Assembly (NCBI GenBank): GCA_022510865.1
Contig: JAFLSQ010000001.1
Location: 1-64,000, forward strand
DNA length: 64,000 nt
From: Treponema sp.
GTDB lineage: Bacteria > Spirochaetota > Spirochaetia > Treponematales > Treponemataceae
Direction of reading: 5' to 3'
The notes below the pieces were generated by a model, which was not told where the DNA came from, made no database searches, and saw nothing but the letters and a program-made list of their open reading frames with translations. A program made the translations under genes and the position numbers. Shown here piece after piece: positions 53,791-62,865 of the stretch. How positions within the stretch are numbered: the first letter of the stretch is position 1; each line of letters begins with the position of its first letter.

Positions 53791-54780
53791 TCAGTAAGAA
53801 TCATCATCGTTATATGCATTCTGAGCATCATCAGAAGACTCAATCCACTTAAGGACATTCTGATTGAAATCCTTGGCGGAATTATAACCCATGTTTTTAA
53901 GACGCTCGTTCATGGCGGCGGCTTCTATGATAATCGGGAGGTTGCGCCCCGGACGGACAGGAATCTCAATCAGCGGGATATTCACACCCAGAAACTCCAT
54001 GTATTTTTGCTCCGTGCCAAGACGGTCATAGGCTTTGGCGGAATTCCAGTCCTCCAGCTGGACGATGAGCTGAACCTCTTTCTGGTCGCGGATTGCGCCC
54101 ACCCCGTACAGCGACGATATGTTGATGATGCCAAGACCGCGCACTTCCATGTGATGGCTGATTATTGTGTTCGCGCCGCGCCCCAAAAGCATATTTCCGT
54201 TCACGCACCGAACATCGATTATATCATCCGCAACAAGACGATGGCCGCGCTGCACAAGCTCAAGGGCGGTCTCGCTTTTTCCAACGCCTGAATGCCCGCT
54301 CAGAAGAATGCCGATTCCGTAAACCTCCACAAGAACGCCGTGCAAAGTCTGATGCGGCGCAAAAGTGTTCGAGAAAATTCGCGTGAGGCGGTTTGTGAAT
54401 TCCGCCGACCCAAGGCTTGTCTGCAAAACCGGGCAGCAAGCATTCTCCGCCATCACACGGAATTCATCCGGAGGCTCCATACTGTACGTGAACACGCAGC
54501 ACGGAACCTGCCCGCCAAAAAAAGTCTTGAGGCTGTCCATCGATTTTTCTTTGTGAAGTTTGTTCAAGAAGGCTGTCTCACCGCGCCCAAAAACCTGAAT
54601 CCTGCTGCTCTCAAAAACATCGTAGAAACCAGAGAGCGCAAGCCCCGGCCTGTTAATCTCGGGAATTGTGATTGCCCGCGGCAGTCCGCGCTGACCGGCG
54701 ATGCACCGCAGCTCCAGCGCATCGTGACCGGACAATTCCAAGTTGAGCAAATCCAAAACGGTGAATTTCTTTTTTGCCAT
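53791..54780 (-). CDS. hprK: HPr kinase/phosphorylase
   Basis: LLSGHSGVGKSETALELVQRGHRLVADDIIDVR. Confidence 0.95.
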   Translation of the reverse strand: MAKKKFTVLDLLNLELSGHDALELRCIAGQRGLPRAITIPEINRPGLALSGFYDVFESSRIQVFGRGETAFLNKLHKEKSMDSLKTFFGGQVPCCVFTYSMEPPDEFRVMAENACCPVLQTSLGSAEFTNRLTRIFSNTFAPHQTLHGVLVEVYGIGILLSGHSGVGKSETALELVQRGHRLVADDIIDVRCVNGNMLLGRGANTIISHHMEVRGLGIINISSLYGVGAIRDQKEVQLIVQLEDWNSAKAYDRLGTEQKYMEFLGVNIPLIEIPVRPGRNLPIIIEAAAMNERLKNMGYNSAKDFNQNVLKWIESSDDAQNAYNDDDSY

Positions 54781-54863
54781 ACGTCTAGTATACGCACAAT
54801 AAGATATTTTTTCAACCGGACCGCCCGCTTCCCGTGATTTTTAACCGCCATCCTGCCAGACCA

Positions 54864-54953
54864 CATAAAATGCCGCCGCAACCGCACCGTTCGAATTTAA
54901 CGACCGTTTAAATCAAACAGGTGCGGGCCGGGGAATCCGCGGGACGGTTTTAC
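54864..54953 (+). repeat. Intergenic palindromic repeat, copy A
   Basis: ~90-bp sequence nearly identical to the reverse complement of 60145..60233. Confidence 0.9.
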
Positions 54954-55044
54954 AATCGCACTGAAAATCATCTTTCATAAAAATTCTGTTTTGACTTTAT
55001 GGAATTTTGGGGTAAAATGAAATCATAACAAACAGGAGGATGCA

Positions 55045-55614
55045 ATGAAAAAATCTTTATCATTGTTGATTGTCGCGGCCGTGGCTTTTGCCTCATTGTT
55101 CGCGGCACCAAAGAAATCGCAGTCTAAGCAGCCTGTCGAGCTTGAATACGGAACCGACTACACGATTGAATCAACTTGGTACGGCGAGGAATATTTCCTC
55201 ATCGACCTCACATCAATTCACTTCAACAAGGGCGCAGTGAACACAAATCACGCGGTTATTCTCAGAATTGTGCCCCGCGAGCTAATCACAAAAAATTCTG
55301 TGATTGAAGTCGAGTACAAGATGGACAAATATGACCCGTCAAAATCGGCGCAGGTTTGCATTCAGCCCGCAACTGTGGAAAACACCGGCGCGGCGGACTA
55401 CTCAAAGCAGGATTATCCCATCATCTACAACCAGTTCGAGCCGTCCCAGACAGGCGTTTTCCAGGTTCAGACAAACACACTGCTGAATTCTTCCGTGAAA
55501 GACACGGTAGACGGTTTCCGCATCGTCAACAACGCGGGCACTTACAACGAGTTCACGTGGCAGGACGACTGGGGTTTCACAATCACAAAAGTAACAATCA
55601 GGCCGAAAAAATAA
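55045..55614 (+). CDS. Secreted protein of unknown function
   Basis: Signal peptide MKKSLSLLIVAAVAFASLFA; SD AGGAGG; upstream TTGACT/TAAAAT. Confidence 0.7.
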   Translation: MKKSLSLLIVAAVAFASLFAAPKKSQSKQPVELEYGTDYTIESTWYGEEYFLIDLTSIHFNKGAVNTNHAVILRIVPRELITKNSVIEVEYKMDKYDPSKSAQVCIQPATVENTGAADYSKQDYPIIYNQFEPSQTGVFQVQTNTLLNSSVKDTVDGFRIVNNAGTYNEFTWQDDWGFTITKVTIRPKK

Positions 55615-55633
55615 ATTCGGTAGACTGATTTTC

Positions 55634-55672
55634 AGCCCCGGCGTTCGCAAGGCGGATTCCGGGGCTTTTCTT
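55634..55672 (+). terminator. Rho-independent terminator
   Basis: AGCCCCGG...CCGGGGCTTTTCTTTT. Confidence 0.8.
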
Positions 55673-55705
55673 TTCCACCCCGATTTTTTCTGCTATAATT
55701 CTGGC

Positions 55706-56923
55706 ATGATTTCCCTTTCCTGGACGGATTTCCCGGAGCCTTCTGATGAGCCAGGCCTTGCCCGCGCCTCAAATCTTTTTCCTCCGCTCTTTGATTGCCA
55801 TGCTTTCATTGAGGGCGATAATTATCCCGTCCTGCAAAAATTGCAGGAGAATTTTGCGCAGAAAATCAGTTTCATTTACATTGATCCGCCGTACAACACA
55901 GGAAACTCCTTCACTTATTCCGATGATTTTTCTGTCCGTGGCGCGGGAAAAAATCACGCGGACGCAGACAAGCATTCTGCGTGGCTCAGTTTTATGAGCC
56001 GCCGTCTGCGCCTTGCCCGCAATCTTCTTGCGGCAGACGGCTGCATTTTCATCGCAATAGACCAGGGCGAGCTTTATCCGCTCAAACTTCTGTGCGACCA
56101 GATTTTTGGCGAGGACAATTTTGTGAATGATTTTATGTGGCTTCACGGCAAAGGAAAAAAAGACCGCTGGTCGCGCACGTTGCAGCAGCACACGCTGTGC
56201 TATGCGAAAAACAAAAGTCAGCTGCCTCCGTTCCGCGAGAGTGAGCGCGCAAGATGGGCAAAAACAAACCCGGACGATGATTCACGCGGCAACTGGTTTT
56301 CCGGAAGCATATCGTTCACAGAAAAGCGGTCAAATCCAAATCACAGGAATTTTTATTCGGTCACTGCCCCGGACGGCAGAATCTGGACGCGGCAGTGGTT
56401 TGTTCCAAAGCATGAGATGGACGCGCTGATTGCCAACGGCCGCATTTATTTTGGCAAACCTCCCCGGTTCGGAAAAGTTCCGCGCGTAAAAATTTTCAAT
56501 GAGACAGAGACCGAGGTGATTCCCCGCAACATAATCCAGAAAATTGATTCAACCAGAAGCGCGCAAAATCATCTGGATAAAATTCTTGGCGTAAAGGGCG
56601 CGTTTGAAAATCCCAAGCCTGTTCCGCTGATTGCCCACTTTTTAAAAATTTGCAGGCTTCCTGAATCCGCCGTGATTCTTGATTTTTTTGCGGGGAGCGG
56701 CACAACTTTTGAGGCCGTCTGCGCGGTGAACAAAGAGGACGGCGGACAGCGACGCTGCATTCTTGTGCAGAAAAATGAGCCGTGCAAAAGCAGCGCATCA
56801 AAATCCGCAGGATTTAAAACCATCTCGGATTTGTGCTACGCGCGCTGCCAGAAAACTGCGGCGGAATACGGCACAAAAATCTCAAGGCACGCACTTGTTG
56901 TTCCGCATGAATTGCCTAGCTGA
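55706..56923 (+). CDS. Adenine-specific DNA methyltransferase (beta-class, type III Mod-like), apparently orphan
   Basis: FIYIDPPYNTGNSFTYSDDF (DPPY) precedes ILDFFAGSGTTFEAV. Confidence 0.9.
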   Translation: MISLSWTDFPEPSDEPGLARASNLFPPLFDCHAFIEGDNYPVLQKLQENFAQKISFIYIDPPYNTGNSFTYSDDFSVRGAGKNHADADKHSAWLSFMSRRLRLARNLLAADGCIFIAIDQGELYPLKLLCDQIFGEDNFVNDFMWLHGKGKKDRWSRTLQQHTLCYAKNKSQLPPFRESERARWAKTNPDDDSRGNWFSGSISFTEKRSNPNHRNFYSVTAPDGRIWTRQWFVPKHEMDALIANGRIYFGKPPRFGKVPRVKIFNETETEVIPRNIIQKIDSTRSAQNHLDKILGVKGAFENPKPVPLIAHFLKICRLPESAVILDFFAGSGTTFEAVCAVNKEDGGQRRCILVQKNEPCKSSASKSAGFKTISDLCYARCQKTAAEYGTKISRHALVVPHELPS

Positions 56924-58280
56924 AAAGTCTCCTGCATTCAAGATAAAAGCGTTTCTCATCGGCTTCGCCCATAGAAAAACTTTTTCTGGGAAGCGGGCCG
57001 CGCACCGTGATTGTCTCAAAAAAACTGTCCTTTGCAATCGGAGGAAGCAGGATTCCCACGGCGTTGTCGCGCGAGCCAAGCCTCAGCACCTCATCGCTTC
57101 CGTGGATATAATCGATTTCGGGCGCGGGACCGTCAGAAAAATCGCCCTGCAAAAATGCGTCAATTTCCGGCTGCAAATGAGATACCGCAAGGCCATCGAT
57201 TTTTGTCCGCAGCAGGACGTACTTCTGCGATTCCCCGGTTTTGTACGTAAAACCAAAATCCGTGCGGGAAGATTTCACAAGATTCTCCAGCTCCGCGGAT
57301 GACTGAACCTGGCTTGCAGTTCCGCCCAATTTTTGCGCAAGATGATTTATGAGCGTCTCGGCGGATGCATTGAAAATCACGCGGTGAATCGGCTCAAAAG
57401 TCAGGCCATCATCATAAATGCTCACAATCTCAACAAGCGCGTAGCGAACCGGGCAGTCCGTAAGCTCTTCTGCGGATTTTTTCTGCTGCGCCTTGAATTC
57501 ATCCCAGACCGCCTTTGCGGTTGCCAGCGAATGATTGCCGTCGCCCACCGCAAAAAGAAAAACAGAGCCGTCATCCGCCTGATTTTCCTGCGCGATTTTT
57601 GCGACCGCATCCGCTACAGAATCAAGCGCGGTATCGTCCTCAACCGCCCACCCTGTGATGTGCCCGCCATTGCACATCAGCTCGCCGTTGTAAAGCGGAC
57701 TGTTGTTTTTTACAAGCGAGCCAGTCCGTCCAACAAGCAGATTATTTTTGTCATTCACAAGAAGCATTATGTGCGGAAGTTCCAGCGGCGCGCCCCTGCG
57801 GATTTCCATCCTTGGCGGAATGCGCTCAACAATCGTTGCCTCGGTAGCGCGGATGTTCGCGCGGGAAAACGGCTTCCACTCGTAAGTCTCCAAATCAATC
57901 TGGGCGACAAGCCCTTTTCTTGTGCGCCCGAACGCGGTTTTTCGCTCCAAGTAAACCATGCACTTGCGCGGCGCGTCAAAAATGCCCGAATCCGGGTGGC
58001 AATCGGGGAGACCGCCAAGATAATCGGCCATAGTCCTGCGAATCTCTGCGATTTTTCTGGCTTTGTCCGGCGAATTCAGGTAAACTTCCGGCAAAATCAA
58101 ATTCAAGGTTGACGGCTTTCCGGCGGCGCACGCCTCGGCACGGCTCCAGTAATCCGCGTCCTGCGTGTACTGGTCGCACGCAATCACCGGCCAAGTGCCC
58201 ACATCAATATTTTTTGGCAAAAGGATTTCAGGCACGCCAATCCCAAAAGAATTCAGTTTTTTCTCGCAATGATTTTTCAT
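56916..58280 (-). CDS. DUF1015 family protein
   Basis: GIGVPEILLPKNIDVGTWPVIACDQYTQDADYW...FAVGDGNHSLATAKAVWDEFK; start trimmed to MKNHCEKK. Confidence 0.8.
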   Translation of the reverse strand: MKNHCEKKLNSFGIGVPEILLPKNIDVGTWPVIACDQYTQDADYWSRAEACAAGKPSTLNLILPEVYLNSPDKARKIAEIRRTMADYLGGLPDCHPDSGIFDAPRKCMVYLERKTAFGRTRKGLVAQIDLETYEWKPFSRANIRATEATIVERIPPRMEIRRGAPLELPHIMLLVNDKNNLLVGRTGSLVKNNSPLYNGELMCNGGHITGWAVEDDTALDSVADAVAKIAQENQADDGSVFLFAVGDGNHSLATAKAVWDEFKAQQKKSAEELTDCPVRYALVEIVSIYDDGLTFEPIHRVIFNASAETLINHLAQKLGGTASQVQSSAELENLVKSSRTDFGFTYKTGESQKYVLLRTKIDGLAVSHLQPEIDAFLQGDFSDGPAPEIDYIHGSDEVLRLGSRDNAVGILLPPIAKDSFFETITVRGPLPRKSFSMGEADEKRFYLECRRLFS

Positions 58281-58325
58281 AAGCCAAGTATACAGGCAAG
58301 ACGGAATTTGTGCTACAATAAAACT

Positions 58326-59744
58326 GTGGCAAACAGAATAAGTCAGACAGCCTCGCAAACTCAGTCGCAGCGTCAGCGGATTTCCCAGCGTCAGATTCAG
58401 GCGCTGCAATTCCTTACGATGAGCACGGTTGACCTGCGTGACGCGATTTACAAAGAAGTGAGCGCGAATCCTGCGCTGGAAATTGTGCGGGACAATCGCA
58501 ATTCCGGCGAATTCCAGTATTCCGCAAAAGGCGCGTCGAATCAGATGCTGGAGAACAACGCGGACAGAAACGAGTCGCTGCAACATCATCTTATGCATCA
58601 GCTGAATTCCATGAGCCTTTCTGATGATGAGAGGATGCTCTGCCAGAAACTCATTTATAATCTGGATGAGAACGGATGTTACGGCTCGCTTCTTGCCCCC
58701 GAGACGCTGATTGACAGGACGCGCCCCCTGCAAAATCAGAGAATGCTGGCGCACTGCATTGATATGATTCAGCGGATGGATCCGGTGGGAACTTGCTGCC
58801 GCACGCTGGAAGAGAGCCTTTTTGTCCAGGCGCAGTTGAGCAATCAGGCGGATGACCTCACCCTTTTTATTCTGGACGGTCACATTGAGATGCTGAACCC
58901 GCCGGAGCCTCAGCGCATTCTGAAAAAACTTGCGGATTTTAAAACCGAGTGGCATAAAAAAGCGTTCGCCCCGGAAATCGCGCTGGACAAAATCACGCTT
59001 TCTCTGGATGCGGTGGAAAAATCACTGCGTCTCATCCTGAGCCTGAACCCGCGTCCTGCGCAGGGATATTCCGTGGACTCCCGCTCGGAATACGAGAAAC
59101 CCGATGTGATTCTGAGCGTTGAGCGGCAGGACGGCCGGCTTGCATCCGATGAGATATGGCGCGGACTTGTTGGCGGCGATGATTCCTGCCATTTTCAGAT
59201 AAAATACGCTTCCGGCGCGCTTCCAGAACTGCGCCTTGCCCCCGATTTTTCTTTTGATAAAGAGAATTACGCGCGCGCAAAGGCGTTCATTGAAAATCTT
59301 GCGTACCGCGAGAACACCCTTGTCCTGCAATGCTGCTATATTGTGAAAGCCCAGCGGAATTTCTTTCTGCACGGCCCCGGCAACCTGAATGTGCTCACAC
59401 GGCGCGCTCTGGCGCAGTCGCTCGGGCTGCACGAGTCCACGGTTTCCAGAATGTCTGCGCGGAACAACAGCAAGTACATCCAGACAGAATACGGACTTTT
59501 TCCCACAAGTTATTTTTTCAGTTCGGGCGTGTCGGCGGCGGACGGTGCGGAAAAAGTCTCGGCAGAAAAAATCAAAAAAAAGATGGCGGATTTGCTCGCC
59601 TCAAACCCGGATTTATCTGACCTGGATTTGACGCAGCATCTCAACGGCGAGGGCATAAAAATAGCGCGGCGCACTGTGGCAAAATACCGCGCTCAAATTG
59701 GAATAAAAAACTCGTACTCGCGCAAAAATCCGTCAGGATTTTAA
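58326..59744 (+). CDS. rpoN: RNA polymerase sigma-54 factor
   Basis: Q-rich region I (QTQSQRQRISQRQIQALQFLTM); C-terminal RpoN box ARRTVAKYRAQIGI; GTG start. Confidence 0.93.
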   Translation: MANRISQTASQTQSQRQRISQRQIQALQFLTMSTVDLRDAIYKEVSANPALEIVRDNRNSGEFQYSAKGASNQMLENNADRNESLQHHLMHQLNSMSLSDDERMLCQKLIYNLDENGCYGSLLAPETLIDRTRPLQNQRMLAHCIDMIQRMDPVGTCCRTLEESLFVQAQLSNQADDLTLFILDGHIEMLNPPEPQRILKKLADFKTEWHKKAFAPEIALDKITLSLDAVEKSLRLILSLNPRPAQGYSVDSRSEYEKPDVILSVERQDGRLASDEIWRGLVGGDDSCHFQIKYASGALPELRLAPDFSFDKENYARAKAFIENLAYRENTLVLQCCYIVKAQRNFFLHGPGNLNVLTRRALAQSLGLHESTVSRMSARNNSKYIQTEYGLFPTSYFFSSGVSAADGAEKVSAEKIKKKMADLLASNPDLSDLDLTQHLNGEGIKIARRTVAKYRAQIGIKNSYSRKNPSGF

Positions 59745-59749
59745 ATCCG

Positions 59750-60040
59750 CTAGGATTTCTCCTGAATCTTGTCTTTCTCCTTTTTGATTTTGTTGTCGAG
59801 CACGTCCATCATTTTGTTCAGCGCGGCTCCAAAATCGTAATCCTCGCCGGTCACGTGAGCCTGCATCCCCCACTTAAAATTCACGGTGGTATCAAAAGAA
59901 TACGCCTTATCGTGCTTAATCTTCATCAGAAGGTCAACAATCAAATCATCGGCATAAGAAATCCGCTTGAGTTTGGTATCTATCATATCCGTCTGCTTCT
60001 GATCGAGCGTGAAGCCCACAGCGTTGATTGATGGTGTCAT
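59750..60040 (-). CDS. hpf: Ribosome hibernation promoting factor / RaiA family
   Basis: Start trimmed to MTPSINAVGFTLDQKQTDMIDTKLKRIS; AHVTGEDYDFGAALNKMMDVLDNKIKKEKDKI. Confidence 0.8.
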   Translation of the reverse strand: MTPSINAVGFTLDQKQTDMIDTKLKRISYADDLIVDLLMKIKHDKAYSFDTTVNFKWGMQAHVTGEDYDFGAALNKMMDVLDNKIKKEKDKIQEKS

Positions 60041-60144
60041 AATTTTCTCCTTGGTTTGATTCTGGCAAACCGCCCTCATCAAAATATACCACGCAATCTG
60101 CTAAAAAACAAATTTATATTTCAGCGGATTTTTAAACCTGCCCC

Positions 60145-60233
60145 GTAAAACCCACGCGGATTCCATGGCCCGCACCGTTTGATTTAAACGGTGGTTAGAT
60201 TCGAACGGTGCGGTTGCGACGGCACTTTTTATG
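60145..60233 (-). repeat. Intergenic palindromic repeat, copy B (inverted relative to copy A)
   Basis: Contains CCGCACCGTT...AACGGTGCGG perfect 10-bp arms; ~90% identical to copy A on the opposite strand. Confidence 0.9.
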
Positions 60234-60335
60234 CCTGCGGGCGTGTCGTGAAAAACCAGTGGAAAACATCGGCAAACGATGAAAATCCTTGGAAAAAAAC
60301 GCAGAAAAGTAATCGAAAATCTTTGAAGTTTTTAT

Positions 60336-60364
60336 TTTACAAGTGCGCAAACAGGGGTTATAAT
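60336..60364 (+). promoter_or_regulatory. Predicted sigma-70 promoter
   Basis: TTTACA-N17-TATAAT upstream of the ORF at 60424. Confidence 0.65.
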
Positions 60365-60423
60365 TAAAATCAGTCGATGTGAAAAAACCACCGTTTTTTT
60401 TACATCATAACTCAGGAGGAATT

Positions 60424-61383
60424 ATGAAAAAAATCTTAACTGCAATTTCTATGATTGCGGTGCTGGCAACAGCGGCGGTCGCAGAAACTTTCGTTTTTGA
60501 TGTTACCGCAAGCTCGCAGGGGAAAAAAATTGCCGTTCCTTACAACTCGTATGGTCCCAACTATCAGGCAAATGCTAATTTTACTCCGCTTGTCAAGGGC
60601 AAGAAACCAAAGAAGGGCGACACGGTTGAAATCTACGCCAAAGGAACATCAGACATTGACCTTCCGTACATTCGCGTCGATTTGGTTGACACAAGTGCAG
60701 CCGCAAATTACTGGACGGTTCTGACACCGGACAGTCAGAAAGAACAGCTTGGCGTGACGGGAATTAAAGCGGGAACACCGTTTGAAATTCACATGACTTA
60801 CACATTGGACAAAGATGTTAAGGGTGCGATTGAATTCATCATGGCTTATGATGACGGCGACCGCGCGGCGGAATTCGGCAAAGTGAATAAAGCTGCCACT
60901 CTCACATTCGAGCAGGTTGTAAAATCAAGCGATTTCTCAAAAGTCAAGACGCGCAAACCAAAGACAATCAAAGTGAATGTAACAGACGCAATCAAACTGA
61001 TTGAGATGACTCCCGCAATGGACAATGGGCAGATAGTCTGGTATCAGGCAATCTTCTCTATCACAGAGCTGTTCAAGGATGACCTGCCGATTAAAGGCGA
61101 CAAGATTACCCTCACATACAAGGGAACCGCAGACATCGCCATTCCGGAGCTGAAACTCACACTTGTTGAGAACACAGCGGCTGTCGGCTGGTGGCGTGAC
61201 CTTGTTGCAGATGATTTTGATTCAAAATTCTACACTTGGGCAAAGGACATTGAGCCTGGCAAAGTGTTCAACGCAAGTGTCACAATTCCAATCAATGTTT
61301 CTGTTGAGGAAGGAATTTCCATTCAGATGTTCTATGAGCCGTTTGAAGGCTCGAAAGGAACTTTCATTAAGTTCGCAAAATAA
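60424..61383 (+). CDS. Secreted protein with two internally repeated domains, function unknown
   Basis: Signal peptide; KKGDTVEIYAKGTSDIDLPYIRVDLVDTSAAANYW vs IKGDKITLTYKGTADIAIPELKLTLVENTAAVGWW; SD AGGAGG. Confidence 0.75.
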   Translation: MKKILTAISMIAVLATAAVAETFVFDVTASSQGKKIAVPYNSYGPNYQANANFTPLVKGKKPKKGDTVEIYAKGTSDIDLPYIRVDLVDTSAAANYWTVLTPDSQKEQLGVTGIKAGTPFEIHMTYTLDKDVKGAIEFIMAYDDGDRAAEFGKVNKAATLTFEQVVKSSDFSKVKTRKPKTIKVNVTDAIKLIEMTPAMDNGQIVWYQAIFSITELFKDDLPIKGDKITLTYKGTADIAIPELKLTLVENTAAVGWWRDLVADDFDSKFYTWAKDIEPGKVFNASVTIPINVSVEEGISIQMFYEPFEGSKGTFIKFAK

Positions 61384-61401
61384 ATCAGCTGAATAGACAG
61401 C

Positions 61402-61433
61402 AAAAAGGCTGCCCGAATGGGCAGCCTTTTTAT
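61402..61433 (+). terminator. Rho-independent terminator
   Basis: AAAAAGGCTGCCC-GAAT-GGGCAGCCTTTTT. Confidence 0.9.
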
Positions 61434-61514
61434 TTCCCGCCGATTTCAGCACGTGATTTTCAGACCGCAGTCTGCAATCAGCAGGGCTTGCAAAAACTGG
61501 CTTAAAATCCAGAA

Positions 61515-62690
61515 CTAGTGATGGAACAACCGGATGCCGTTGAAGCACATGACCATGCCGTAACTGTCCGCCGACTGAATCACAAGGTCGTCGCGCACAG
61601 AGCCTCCCGGCTGGGCAATCACCGTCACGCCGGATTTGTGCGCGCGGTCAATGTTGTCGCCGAACGGGAAAAAAGCGTCACTGCCAAGGGCAACATCCGT
61701 GTTTTTTGAAATCCACGCGGCTTTCTGGTCGCGGGTGAAGACATCCGGGCGCACCTTAAAAATCTTCTGCCACTTGCCGTCCGCAAGCACATCATCATAT
61801 TCCTCGCCAATGTACACGTCAATGGCGTTGTCGCGGTCGGCGCGTTTGATTCCGTCCACAAACTGCAATCCGAGCACCTGCGGACTCTGGCGCAGCCACC
61901 AGTTGTCGGCCTTCTGCCCCGCAAGGCGCGTGCAGTGGACGCGGCTCTGCTGCCCAGCCCCAATGCCGATTGCCTGCCCGTCTTTCACAAAGCACACAGA
62001 ATTTGACTGCGTGTATTTGAGCACAATCAGCGAGATGATGAGATTGCGCTTGTCGTCCGAAGAGAGCGTCTTATTTTTTGTGACGATGTTCGACAGTGCC
62101 GATTTCTCATCGATTTTTAAAAAATTGTGCCCCTGCTCGAATGTCACGCCAAAAACCTGCTTGCGCTCCAAGTCAGCGGGAACATAATCCGCATCAATCT
62201 GAATGACGCAGTAATTTCCACCTTTTTTCGCCTTCAAAATCTCAAGCGCTTTCTGCGAATAGCCCGGCGCAATAATTCCGTCCGAGACTTCTTTTTTAAT
62301 CAAAAGCGCGGTGGACTCATCGCACTCATCGCTCAAAGAAATGAAGTCGCCGAACGAGCTCATTCTGTCCGCACCGCGCGCACGCGCATACGCGCAGGCA
62401 AGGGCGGTAAGCTCCACGCCGTCAGTAAAATAAATCTGCTTTAAAGTTTCGCTTAAAGGAACGCCGACGGCCGCACCCGCGGGACTGACGTGCTTAAAAC
62501 TTGTGGCGGCAGGAAGCCCGGTCGCCTCTTTAAGCTCTTTCACAAGCTGCCAGCCGTTCAGCGCGTCCAGAAGATTGATGTACCCCGGCCGTCCGTTCAA
62601 AACGGTGATGGGAAGCTCGCCGTTTTCCATAAAAACCCGAGCCGGCTTCTGATTCGGGTTGCATCCGTATTTCAATTCAAGTTCTTTCAT
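61515..62690 (-). CDS. AICAR formyltransferase, stand-alone PurH C-terminal-type domain
   Basis: LKYGCNPNQKPAR, SFKHVSPAGAAVG, GIGAGQQSRVHCTRLAG; no N-terminal IMP cyclohydrolase domain. Confidence 0.88.
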   Translation of the reverse strand: MKELELKYGCNPNQKPARVFMENGELPITVLNGRPGYINLLDALNGWQLVKELKEATGLPAATSFKHVSPAGAAVGVPLSETLKQIYFTDGVELTALACAYARARGADRMSSFGDFISLSDECDESTALLIKKEVSDGIIAPGYSQKALEILKAKKGGNYCVIQIDADYVPADLERKQVFGVTFEQGHNFLKIDEKSALSNIVTKNKTLSSDDKRNLIISLIVLKYTQSNSVCFVKDGQAIGIGAGQQSRVHCTRLAGQKADNWWLRQSPQVLGLQFVDGIKRADRDNAIDVYIGEEYDDVLADGKWQKIFKVRPDVFTRDQKAAWISKNTDVALGSDAFFPFGDNIDRAHKSGVTVIAQPGGSVRDDLVIQSADSYGMVMCFNGIRLFHH

Positions 62691-62865
62691 ATCAACATAG
62701 TAATGCAAATCAGGATTTTTGGGTAGAGGCGCAGAATTTTTGACTGGCGATTGCCTGCCTGATTTTCAGCCCCGCTTTTTCCCGCTGATGACAACCGCCT
62801 GTGATTTTTGAGCCACGCGCGCTTACATCACAAAAAATCGCCAGAGCGCAGTCCGCAGGAGTTTA

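Noticed and set aside
56916-58955. N-terminal extension of the 679-aa DUF1015 ORF beyond 58280
   Set aside because: Runs antisense through rpoN; conserved start and promoter place the gene start at 58280.
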